DNA of 5,563 nt from Halieaceae bacterium UBA3479 (GCA_002377985.1 DFQW01000016.1:1-5563), one strand, 5' to 3'; positions 1 through 5,563 are shown, numbered from the stretch's first letter. The notes: generated by a model from the letters alone, not told the origin. Translations and numbers: made by a program.

Positions 1-308
1 TCCCGAGCGTTAAAGGTCTCGCATTCGGCGTAGCCTTTGGCGAAACGCATCCACCCGGATCCTTCGAACTGCCCCCCTACCGATAACCTCACCGAGCAGT
101 CGATCGGACTGGAGTCTGCGTGCCTTAGGGCGAGGCAGACATCGCGGGTGACCTTTGGGGCATCGTCGATTTCACAGTGCGCCAGTAACACGTCAGTCCC
201 GTCCGGCTGGCAACTCAGGGTAAACACTTCGCGCCCGCGAACTTCACCCATGCGCTCGGGTTTGCGGCTGGTATATTCGATCACGCCTCGGATAAGCTTG
301 TGGCCCAT
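1..308 (-). CDS. Uncharacterised protein, 3' end beyond left edge
   Basis: The minus strand is open from an ATG at 308-306 to the window edge, giving 102 complete codons of the N-terminal part; the stop codon lies outside. The start has a good Shine-Dalgarno, GAGGG, four bases before ATG. The visible protein begins MGHKLIRGVIEYTSRK. It is soluble-looking, with alternating hydrophobic and charged residues suggestive of beta strands, a stretch AHCEIDDAP around residues 43-51, and a Gly/Trp-containing stretch EGSGWMRFAKGYAECE near residues 82-97. I see no signal peptide and no transmembrane segment. I do not recognise the family. Its divergent position next to the amidase operon, with a shared 113-bp promoter region, suggests joint regulation and a role in the same pathway, but that is inference. 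The overlapping plus-strand frame starting at 37 has no comparable ribosome binding site and an atypical composition, so I treat it as a shadow. I am fairly sure the gene is real and have no view on its function. Confidence 0.72.
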   Translation of the reverse strand, partial: MGHKLIRGVIEYTSRKPERMGEVRGREVFTLSCQPDGTDVLLAHCEIDDAPKVTRDVCLALRHADSSPIDCSVRLSVGGQFEGSGWMRFAKGYAECETFNAR

Positions 309-312
309 AAAA

Positions 313-338
313 CCCTCGCTGAGTGGTTTTTGCGAGGG
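313..338 (-). promoter_or_regulatory. Hairpin covering the ribosome binding site of the left gene
   Basis: CCCTCGC at 313-319 and GCGAGGG at 332-338 form a perfect 7-bp, GC-rich inverted repeat with a 12-base loop. In the minus-strand transcript the 3' arm of the stem contains the Shine-Dalgarno (GCGAGGG). It is followed directly by four U residues and the AUG at 308. The structure could therefore hide the ribosome binding site or act as a weak intrinsic terminator in the leader. On the plus strand no T-run follows, so it does not look like a terminator in that direction. The repeat is directly visible; the function is inferred. Confidence 0.45.
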
Positions 339-366
339 CCCGCGCGCTCGGCCCCGCTATGTATTA

Positions 367-386
367 ATGATATGTTTTTATATCAT
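367..386. promoter_or_regulatory. Inverted repeat, candidate operator in divergent promoter
   Basis: ATGATAT (367-373) and ATATCAT (380-386) form a perfect 7-bp inverted repeat around a 6-base spacer. It sits in the AT-rich core of the 113-bp region between the left gene and the amidase operon. It overlaps candidate -10 boxes in both directions: TATCAT (381-386) for the plus strand and TATAAA (complement of 377-382) for the minus strand. A repressor bound here could control both transcripts. The GntR/UTRA protein encoded at 3797-4567 is the obvious candidate, because a related palindrome lies in its own leader. Assignment as an operator is inference. Confidence 0.4.
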
Positions 387-406
387 GATGGTTTGCGCCG
401 CAGCAA
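377..406 (-). promoter_or_regulatory. Candidate promoter for the left gene
   Basis: Read on the minus strand, TTGCTG (complement of 401-406) is a partial -35 match, separated by 18 bases from TATAAA (complement of 377-382), a five-of-six match to the sigma-70 -10 box. Transcription would start roughly 60 bases before the ATG at 308, leaving room for the hairpin at 313-338 in the leader. The weak -35 keeps confidence low. Confidence 0.3.
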
Positions 407-421
407 AAAACAGGAACCCTT

Positions 422-1087
422 ATGGAAACCAGCGACCTCACCGCGCGCCAGATTTATCGACAGATCAAAGAAAACCCCAGTCGAGCCCGATTTGGTTTTG
501 GCCAGAAAGCGATTCTGGTCAACGTCGATTTGCAAAAGGCCTATACCCGTACCGATCTCTTCAAGACTGCGTACGAGACCGATCCAAAGCAGCTGAGCTA
601 CGTCAATGATCTCGCCCGCGCGTTTCGCGCTTTGAACTGGCCGGTCGTCTGGACTTACGTCGCGTTTATGGATTCCGGTGAGGATTGCGGCGTCTGGGGC
701 ACCCGCACAGACACCCCGGATTCCTTGCAGAACATCAAATTTGGATCAGAGCGGGCTGAGTTTGATGAACGGCTTGAGATTGATCATCAGCAGGATGTGA
801 TCTACTGCAAAAAAATGCCCTCGGCTTTTTTTGAAACCGGCCTGCAGTCACTCTGTGTCTGGCACCAAGTCGACACCCTCGTGATTACCGGTGGATCAAC
901 CAGTGGTTGCATTCGCGCCACCGCGGTCGATTCGTTGTCGCGGGGTTACCGCACCATCGTGCCCGAAGAGTGTGTGGCCGATAAGCATGAGAGCTACCAT
1001 TTCGCCAATCTGACTGACCTCGCAATCAAATACGCCGACGTACTGGATGTCGGAGAGGTGCTCGACTGGCTCTCGCAGCAAGGCTGA
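422..1087 (+). CDS. Isochorismatase-family amidohydrolase (N-carbamoylsarcosine amidase-like)
   Basis: This 221-residue cytoplasmic enzyme belongs to the cysteine-hydrolase branch of the isochorismatase superfamily, whose members hydrolyse linear amides or carbamoyl compounds to acid plus ammonia (N-carbamoylsarcosine amidase, maleamate amidase, biuret hydrolase, RutB). The catalytic triad is intact. The Asp is D36 in the strand VNVDLQKAY. The Lys is K130, four residues before SAFF in KKMPSAFFET. The nucleophile is C163 in GGSTSGCIRATAVDS, preceded by the residues of the usual cis-peptide turn. The ECVAD stretch at 183-187 and the region through KYADV are also typical of the N-carbamoylsarcosine-amidase group. 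Length is normal for the family. The ATG has AGGA seven bases upstream. It is the first gene of a three-gene operon, two bases before the next ATG. The partner PuuE-like proteins suggest it deamidates the linear product of ring opening. Family assignment is secure; the substrate is unknown. Confidence 0.93.
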   Translation: METSDLTARQIYRQIKENPSRARFGFGQKAILVNVDLQKAYTRTDLFKTAYETDPKQLSYVNDLARAFRALNWPVVWTYVAFMDSGEDCGVWGTRTDTPDSLQNIKFGSERAEFDERLEIDHQQDVIYCKKMPSAFFETGLQSLCVWHQVDTLVITGGSTSGCIRATAVDSLSRGYRTIVPEECVADKHESYHFANLTDLAIKYADVLDVGEVLDWLSQQG

Positions 1088-1089
1088 CT

Positions 1090-2013
1090 ATGAGTGCAGC
1101 AACCCAAAACGCGGAGCTTGCCCTTTACGATTATGCCCCCTACGAGGGCCGGCCCAAACTATCCTGGCCCAACGGAGCCCGTCTCGCCTTTTGGGTGGCG
1201 CCCAATATCGAGTTTTATGAATTAGACCCCCCGGTCAATCCACACCGCCAGCCGTGGCCCCACCCCTATCCCGCCGTGCCGGGATACAGCATCCGCGATT
1301 ACGGCAATCGCGTGGGTCACCAGCGCCAAATGGCGGTGCTCGACAAATACGGCGTGCGGGGCTCGATCAGTCTGTCAGCCGCACTGTGCGAACATCACCC
1401 CGAGATCATCGCTTTGTGCGCCGAGCGCAACTGGGAATTCTTCAGCCACGGCATTTACAACACGCGTTACACCTATGGCCTGACCGAGGCGCAGGAACGC
1501 GAAATGATCGAGGACGCCATGGACACGATCGAGCGTGCCGTGGGTCAGCGCCCTGCAGGTTACCTGGCGCCTGCCCTGTCGCACTCTAACCACACCATTG
1601 ATCTGTTTGCCGAGGCCGGCGGGATATATACCTGCGACCTGTTTCACGATGATCAGCCCACTTGGGTCAAAACCCGCAGTGGCAGGCCATTTGTTTCGAT
1701 CCCGTATTCACTCGAACTGAATGACACGATTGCCTACGTGGTGCAAAAAATGGAGCCACGCCGCTATGGCGAAATCATTCGTCGCGCCTTCGACCAGCTG
1801 TATGAAGAGGGCGAGGAGAGTGGCACTGTGATGTGCATCCCCACGCATAACTATCAGGTCAGTTGCCCGCACCGGCTGCGTGCCTTCGAGGAAGCGTTGG
1901 AATACGTCACGGGACATTCGGATGTCTGGGTCACAACCGGACGCGAGATCGCCGAATATACGCTGACACATTGCAGTGATCAGATTAAAGGTGGCGAGGG
2001 TAGCGCGACATGA
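1090..2013 (+). CDS. PuuE-like polysaccharide deacetylase family protein, paralogue A
   Basis: This 307-residue protein has the NodB-type (beta/alpha) barrel of the polysaccharide-deacetylase superfamily. It belongs to the branch containing cofactor-independent allantoinase PuuE and related cyclic-imide hydrolases, which open cyclic amides rather than deacetylate sugars. Visible family features in order: WPNGARLAFWV followed by NIEFYE (39-44), the signature DYGNRVG (70-76), WEFFSHG (115-121), GYLAPALS (157-164), CDLFHDDQP (182-190), PYSLELND (205-212), and the late PTHNYQ with PHR (260-262). The H-x3-H metal pair of true deacetylases is absent: H120 is followed four residues later by N124. 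This agrees with a metal-independent PuuE-like mechanism. There is no signal peptide, so it is probably cytoplasmic. The start follows the upstream stop by two bases, with AAGG in the end of the previous gene as ribosome binding site. It overlaps the next gene by four bases (ATGA), implying translational coupling. Family confident; substrate unknown. Confidence 0.9.
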   Translation: MSAATQNAELALYDYAPYEGRPKLSWPNGARLAFWVAPNIEFYELDPPVNPHRQPWPHPYPAVPGYSIRDYGNRVGHQRQMAVLDKYGVRGSISLSAALCEHHPEIIALCAERNWEFFSHGIYNTRYTYGLTEAQEREMIEDAMDTIERAVGQRPAGYLAPALSHSNHTIDLFAEAGGIYTCDLFHDDQPTWVKTRSGRPFVSIPYSLELNDTIAYVVQKMEPRRYGEIIRRAFDQLYEEGEESGTVMCIPTHNYQVSCPHRLRAFEEALEYVTGHSDVWVTTGREIAEYTLTHCSDQIKGGEGSAT

Positions 2014-2927
2014 CTGAAGAGTTACTCACCTACCATCAGCGCCATTATGGTATGGACCACGATCGCTACGAGTGGTCGATGTTGCAGGACCGTGCGCCCG
2101 TGCGCTGGCCCGGCGGTAAACCCCTCGCGCTCTGGATCAATATCTCAATACAACATTTCCCACTTTCGGGTGAAAAGCCCCGGGTGGCGCCTCCCGGCGC
2201 ACTCACGATGCCGTATCCCGATCTGCGCCATTACACCTTACGCGACTACGGTAACCGGGTGGGCATCTATCGCTTACTGCAGGTGATGGAGCGCTATGGC
2301 GCGTCACCTTCGCTGGCGATTTCGGGCGCATTGGTAGCGCGCTACCCGCAATTGCTGGAGCGCCTTGCGCAGACGCCTTATGAATGGCTGGGGCATGGTT
2401 GGAACATGCTATCGATGCACGCAGGGGAAATAGATCCCGCGGTAGAGGCTGGCTGGATAGCAGAGGCGCGGGCCGCGTTGTTGTCCTGCAGCGATCGCTC
2501 GATCACCGGTTGGCTGAGTCCGGGACGTATTCAGACTGCCAATACGCCCGAGCTCTTGGTGAAAAATGGGTTCACCTACCAGTGCGACTGGGTCAATGAC
2601 GAACTGCCCTATAACTTCAGAACTGCGGCGGGAGAGATGACCTGTTTACCTTCCTGTCTGGAACTCGATGATGTCTTTGTCCTGACCCAGAACCTGCACA
2701 GCGAGGACAGCTTTGCCCAGCAGGTGATAGATGCCGCTGATCTCTTGATTAACGAGGGCCGTGAGCAGGGCGGGCGCTTGTTGTCGCTTAACTTTCATCC
2801 CTGGCTGGTAGGGCAGCCGCACCGCATCCGCACGGTACGAGAGATTCTGGAAGCGCTACTTGTTCAGCGGAGCGATACCATTTGGCACGCGGCGCCTGCA
2901 GCGATCATTGAGGCGGCAAAGACCTAG
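2010..2927 (+). CDS. PuuE-like polysaccharide deacetylase family protein, paralogue B
   Basis: This 305-residue protein has the same fold and branch as its upstream neighbour but is clearly divergent. Landmarks: RWPGGKPLALWI (32-43), NISIQHFPL (44-52), DYGNRVGIYR (79-88), EWLGHGW (125-131), GWLSPGR (167-173), CDWVNDELPY (192-201), CLELDD (216-221) and the classical C-terminal NFHPWLVGQPHR (261-272). The late His motif is closer to the family consensus than in paralogue A. The early motif has Ser or Gln where paralogue A has the acidic E41, and position 133, four after H129, is Met, so a deacetylase-type metal triad is not present. It lies last in the operon, its ATG overlapping the stop of paralogue A, which favours balanced production of two subunits or of two consecutive enzymes. 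No signal peptide is visible. The stop is 14 bp from the converging membrane-protein gene, with no obvious intrinsic terminator between. Family confident; individual role unknown. Confidence 0.88.
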   Translation: MTEELLTYHQRHYGMDHDRYEWSMLQDRAPVRWPGGKPLALWINISIQHFPLSGEKPRVAPPGALTMPYPDLRHYTLRDYGNRVGIYRLLQVMERYGASPSLAISGALVARYPQLLERLAQTPYEWLGHGWNMLSMHAGEIDPAVEAGWIAEARAALLSCSDRSITGWLSPGRIQTANTPELLVKNGFTYQCDWVNDELPYNFRTAAGEMTCLPSCLELDDVFVLTQNLHSEDSFAQQVIDAADLLINEGREQGGRLLSLNFHPWLVGQPHRIRTVREILEALLVQRSDTIWHAAPAAIIEAAKT

Positions 2928-2941
2928 TTTATTCGCCGGCT

Positions 2942-3622
2942 TCACACCGCCTTGGTGGCACCGAAAAACGCGACTGACGCGATAGTCACCCAGTAAAAGT
3001 AGGCGAGCCGCTTGCCAAAGGCGAGGCTCTTCTCCAGCTGATTTTCCGCCTCGGGGTTGGGGCCTTCCGCCAGTACACGAAACAGCGTCGTCCACTCACG
3101 CATAATAAATCGCAGCTTTAGACCGATCATCAGCGTCACGCTATAGAGCAGGATCTTGATTGAAAACCAGTACTGCATCGGGCCCACGTTGAAGGGACCG
3201 TGACCCAGTAAAGAGCTGATAGCGGAGACGACGAGCAGCGGGATCAAAACAAACCGCACACGCTCATCCCACAAGGTGAGTTGAATGCCGCGGTCGGTCT
3301 CGCGATAAACGTAGGCAGAGATGCAGAGGCTGAGCCACAAAATTGCAAGCACCCATACGGCGACGAGGAAGTTACCGCCAAAGGGCTGAACGCCCCACAA
3401 ATATCCCATGTGGAGGCCCAGCGGCAGGAGGCTGATGATGCCAATACGGGCCAAAATGTCGATGTGGTAGGCGGTCTGCATGTGCCGTCGACGCTCTTCC
3501 ATTGACAAATTGCGGTTGATCACGTGGGTGGAGGTATTGAATACGCCCCATTCCCCACCCAGCCAGTACACCATGGCAATGATGTGCAACCAGCGCAGCA
3601 CTGCCAGCTCAGTAATGCCCAT
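2942..3622 (-). CDS. Six-helix integral membrane protein, possibly CopD-like
   Basis: This 226-residue inner-membrane protein has about six hydrophobic helices, near residues 8-28, 59-78, 84-106, 123-140, 152-173 and 205-222. No cleavable signal is evident; helix 1 (RWLHIIAMVYWLGGEWG) starts near the N terminus. Histidines H13 and H71 fall within helices 1 and 2, with H53 just ahead of helix 2 and H141 at the end of helix 4. Such positions could bind haem or metal. The RWLH...W-x-G-G opening recalls CopD-like and PuuD/DUF989-like membrane proteins, but I cannot assign it firmly. The start ATG at 3622 has GGAG just upstream. It is divergent from the GntR-type regulator across 174 bp and convergent with the deacetylase operon. 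A role in electron transfer or solute transport for the pathway is only a guess. It is certainly a coding membrane protein; the specific family is uncertain. Confidence 0.85.
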   Translation of the reverse strand: MGITELAVLRWLHIIAMVYWLGGEWGVFNTSTHVINRNLSMEERRRHMQTAYHIDILARIGIISLLPLGLHMGYLWGVQPFGGNFLVAVWVLAILWLSLCISAYVYRETDRGIQLTLWDERVRFVLIPLLVVSAISSLLGHGPFNVGPMQYWFSIKILLYSVTLMIGLKLRFIMREWTTLFRVLAEGPNPEAENQLEKSLAFGKRLAYFYWVTIASVAFFGATKAV

Positions 3623-3676
3623 ATCTCCGCCCCAACAGATTAAAGATATAACAATAGCTCAAAATGGTCCGCTCGG

Positions 3677-3688
3677 GCAGTCGACTGC
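3677..3688. repeat. 12-bp perfect palindrome in intergenic region
   Basis: GCAGTCGACTGC is self-complementary and lies midway in the 174-bp region between the membrane-protein gene and the regulator gene. One perfect 12-bp palindrome is expected by chance in a window of this size, so only its intergenic location makes it a possible binding site. It is unlike the AT-rich palindrome at 3748-3757, so if functional it would bind a different protein. Confidence 0.25.
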
Positions 3689-3728
3689 GATGAATTTGCC
3701 AGTCAGTTGCAAAATCCAGTGCCACTGC

Positions 3729-3758
3729 ATGACCAATACACCTGCTTTGATATATCAT
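3729..3758 (+). promoter_or_regulatory. Candidate promoter with palindromic operator for the regulator gene
   Basis: ATGACC (3729-3734) is a partial -35 match, spaced 18 bases from TATCAT (3753-3758), a five-of-six match to the -10 box. Start of transcription would be near 3765, some 30 bases before the chosen ATG at 3797. The perfect palindrome TGATATATCA (3748-3757) overlaps the -10 box, as expected for a GntR-type repressor controlling its own gene. The rest of the 174-bp region (3623-3796) contains the 12-bp palindrome at 3677-3688 and an AT-rich stretch at 3639-3665, which may hold the leftward promoter, although I see no convincing -35/-10 pair there. Confidence 0.4.
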
Positions 3759-3796
3759 TAAGCGTTGCAGATAAAAACGCAGGAATCCTTACGCTA

Positions 3797-4567
3797 ATGG
3801 AACCATTCTTTGGCCCACACCTGGTGGGCCAGTTGTCCAAGCAATCACCCACCCCGCTGTATCATCAGCTATTCACCCTGTTAAAAACGCGCATCCTCGA
3901 TGGAACGCTGCTCTACGGCACCCGTTTGCCGCCCGAGGAGCAGCTAGCCGACCTTTTTAAGGTATCGCGAATTACCGCAAAGCGGGCGATGGATGATTTG
4001 TCCAAAGATAATTTGGTAGAACGCAGACGGGGCAGGGGCACCCATGTGATTTACCAGTACTCCCCCAAACCTGTCTACGCGCCCTTAACCGGTATGCTGC
4101 AGGAGATCGAGAGCATGGCGCGCAATTCTTCTGCGCATGTGCTCGACTACGGCATGCGGATACCACCCCAGGCCATACGATCAGATCTGAAACTAGCAGA
4201 CGATGAGCCTGCTTTACACCTGCTCAGAGTGCGTGAGCGCGACGGATTGAAGTTCGGTCATTACACCAGTTGGACGGCCGGTGTAACCATGCCCGCCGAT
4301 CCTGCTATTTTTCAGCATACACCGCGCCTCAGTTATTTTCGCCAGCAGGGACTCGAGGTCAGTCACGTCACCCAGACATTATCCGCGGTAGCTGCAGATG
4401 CGTCGGTTGCGCATGCGCTGGGAGTAGCGGAGGGGAGTCCCTTGCTGAGTTTGACCCGGCGCTCGTATAAAAAAACCGGTGTCGAGAGCGAGCAAATTAT
4501 GGATTTTCTGGAGGTGCGCTATAACCCCGAGCACTTTCAGTACTCCATGGATCTGACGCTGGATTAA
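3797..4567 (+). CDS. GntR-family transcriptional regulator, HutC/UTRA subfamily
   Basis: This 256-residue DNA-binding regulator has the two domains of the HutC subfamily. The N-terminal winged helix-turn-helix spans about residues 18-85: TPLYHQLF opening, then LPPEEQLADLFKVSRITAKRAM, and the wing RRRGRGTHV. The putative recognition helix is at 57-70. A UTRA ligand-binding domain follows, about 93-250, with features such as LLRVRERDG and the late SEQIMDFLEVRYNPEHFQY. HutC-type proteins usually repress a catabolic operon until a pathway metabolite binds the UTRA domain. I chose the ATG at 3797: it leaves 19 residues before the first DNA-binding helix, typical of the family, and AGGAA lies 11 bases upstream (rather long). 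The in-frame ATG at 3707 would add 30 unusual residues and place the start upstream of the candidate promoter. It ends 4 bp from the converging nitrilase-like gene. Likely targets are its own promoter and the amidase operon. Confidence 0.92.
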   Translation: MEPFFGPHLVGQLSKQSPTPLYHQLFTLLKTRILDGTLLYGTRLPPEEQLADLFKVSRITAKRAMDDLSKDNLVERRRGRGTHVIYQYSPKPVYAPLTGMLQEIESMARNSSAHVLDYGMRIPPQAIRSDLKLADDEPALHLLRVRERDGLKFGHYTSWTAGVTMPADPAIFQHTPRLSYFRQQGLEVSHVTQTLSAVAADASVAHALGVAEGSPLLSLTRRSYKKTGVESEQIMDFLEVRYNPEHFQYSMDLTLD

Positions 4568-4571
4568 TCCC

Positions 4572-5563
4572 TCAGATCAGCCCGGCTTTCTGAAGCTGGG
4601 TGATGACCGCAGATTGTTGTTCCATAAAATGCGCGCGATCCGGGACGACGATCTCCCCATCCTCGCCAATGAGGTTGTCCTCGGGATAAAAGCCGTCCTG
4701 TTCGTAGGTTGAGCGGAACAAAGACAGTCGCTGCCTCGCGATCAGATTAGTCATGGCGGGTTTGGCGCGAGCTTCCCTGAGCCGTTCGATGTCAATGACA
4801 GCATGGGCCACCATTGACTCTCCAGTATAGGCCTCGGTCAGTACCTGCCCTTTGTAGTCCACAACCTGAGAATGTCCCTGGGTCGAGTTCTGGGGTACTG
4901 GCGAGTTGAGGATTGCAGAGGTGTTGCTCGACACCACGTAGCACATGTTCTCGTAGGCGCGTGCGCATTTGGCGATATTTTTAGGTGTGGGTCTGGGGCT
5001 ACCGACTTCGCTCGAGGAGTGCAGCAGTACTTCTGCGCCGCGGGTAGCGAGTGCGCGCGCGACTTCGGGATACAAAATCTCTTCCGACGCCACGCACGCC
5101 AGACGACCGAGAGGCGTATTGGCCACCGGGAACAGGCTCTCTTTGCCATATACCTCGAGATATTTCGACATGACGTCGTGTGGCGTTGGCGCAAACATCG
5201 AGATCAGGCGGCGATATCGCAATATCACCTCACCTTCGTCATCAATAATAAAACTGGTCTGAAAGTAGAGATCGGGAAAATGGGGATCCAGTTCATAGGC
5301 ATTACCGGATAGATAGATGCCGCGGCTGCGCGCAATATCGCCCATACGGCGGTATTCGGGGCCGTCCATTTCGATACAGGCTTTTGAGCGCCAGACGTCG
5401 ATACTCTCGCCCATGGGGAAGCCGGTTAAAAAGTACTCGGGCAACACGACCAGCTTCAACGTATCGCCGCTGAAAGTGCTGATGAAGCCCTTGCTGCCGG
5501 CGATGAGGCGATCCACTCGCTCCAGCGTATCCAGCATGGCCGTTTGCACCGCCTCACGATTGT
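4572..5563 (-). CDS. Nitrilase/carbon-nitrogen hydrolase superfamily protein, 5' end beyond right edge
   Basis: The visible 329 residues cover most of the alpha-beta-beta-alpha nitrilase fold. The frame stays open to the edge (NREA before the GTG at 5549), so the true start probably lies outside; residue numbers here count from that GTG. The first catalytic motif is intact: VVLPEYFLTGFP, with Glu E38. The second motif, normally Y-R-K, reads RYRRL, putting Arg (R114) at the catalytic Lys position. The third, normally C-Y-D/E-x-x-F-P-E, reads ASEEILYPE, putting Ser (S155) at the nucleophile position; a Cys lies three residues earlier (C152), out of register. Other superfamily features are present: RGAEVLLHSSSE (170-181) and ARAYENMCYVVSSN around 194-207. 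Active members hydrolyse amides, nitriles or carbamoyl compounds; this one may be a pseudoenzyme, a scaffold or an enzyme with altered chemistry. It converges on the regulator gene with a 4-bp gap. Superfamily certain; activity doubtful. Confidence 0.9.
   Translation of the reverse strand, partial: NREAVQTAMLDTLERVDRLIAGSKGFISTFSGDTLKLVVLPEYFLTGFPMGESIDVWRSKACIEMDGPEYRRMGDIARSRGIYLSGNAYELDPHFPDLYFQTSFIIDDEGEVILRYRRLISMFAPTPHDVMSKYLEVYGKESLFPVANTPLGRLACVASEEILYPEVARALATRGAEVLLHSSSEVGSPRPTPKNIAKCARAYENMCYVVSSNTSAILNSPVPQNSTQGHSQVVDYKGQVLTEAYTGESMVAHAVIDIERLREARAKPAMTNLIARQRLSLFRSTYEQDGFYPEDNLIGEDGEIVVPDRAHFMEQQSAVITQLQKAGLI

Noticed and set aside
37..609. Plus-strand open frame of 190 codons at the left end
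   Set aside because: It lies antisense to the well-supported minus-strand gene, runs through the divergent promoter and into the amidase gene, has no ribosome binding site and has an unnatural composition.
1090..2927. True chitin or peptidoglycan deacetylase function for the two NodB-fold genes
   Set aside because: The H-x3-H metal motif and secretion signals are missing, and the DYGNRVG-type signatures match the PuuE-like branch instead.
2942..2960. Short CACC/GGTG repeat at the junction of the two convergent genes as a terminator
   Set aside because: It has only a 4-bp stem, lies within the end of the membrane-protein gene and is not followed by a T-run on either strand.
3707..3796. Earlier in-frame ATG for the regulator, adding 30 residues
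   Set aside because: The extension has no family resemblance, begins upstream of the candidate promoter and covers the palindromic site. The ATG at 3797 gives the normal family length.
4872..5312. Plus-strand open frames within the nitrilase-like gene
   Set aside because: They are antisense to a gene with strong motifs and show no recognisable protein features.
5547..5549. GTG as the true start of the nitrilase-like gene
   Set aside because: GAGG precedes it closely, but the frame is open upstream and the first beta strand of the nitrilase fold would be missing. The gene is better read as continuing beyond the window.

Overview
The window looks like a catabolic accessory locus from a GC-rich Gram-negative bacterium. 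Protein style and compact gene packing suggest a marine-type gammaproteobacterium, but this is a weak inference: there is no rRNA or marker gene here. I see no tRNA or rRNA gene, CRISPR array, insertion sequence or phage gene.

Layout. An uncharacterised gene on the minus strand (1-308) runs off the left edge. A 113-bp divergent control region (309-421) separates it from a tight plus-strand operon of three genes: an isochorismatase-family amidohydrolase of N-carbamoylsarcosine-amidase type (422-1087), then two different members of the PuuE-like polysaccharide-deacetylase family (1090-2013 and 2010-2927). These genes are separated by 2 nt and then overlap by 4 nt, so they are probably co-translated. 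A six-helix membrane protein (2942-3622, minus) converges on the operon. A second divergent region (3623-3796) separates it from a GntR/HutC-type regulator with a UTRA ligand domain (3797-4567, plus). The regulator converges, 4 bp apart, on a nitrilase-superfamily gene (4572-5563, minus) whose 5' end lies beyond the right edge.

How it may work together. PuuE-type proteins include cofactor-independent allantoinase, and cyclic-imide hydrolases are reported in the same superfamily; both open cyclic amides. Isochorismatase-fold amidases and nitrilase-superfamily proteins act on linear amides or carbamoyl compounds. A ligand-sensing repressor and a membrane protein complete the picture. The simplest reading is an inducible pathway that opens a cyclic amide, imide or ureide ring and releases ammonia from the product; the substrate cannot be read from the sequence. 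The most unusual feature is the nitrilase-like protein, in which the catalytic Lys and Cys positions appear to be Arg and Ser. Other points of interest are the coupled pair of divergent PuuE-like paralogues, a similar leader sequence in front of the amidase operon and the regulator, and a hairpin that would hide the ribosome binding site of the leftmost gene.
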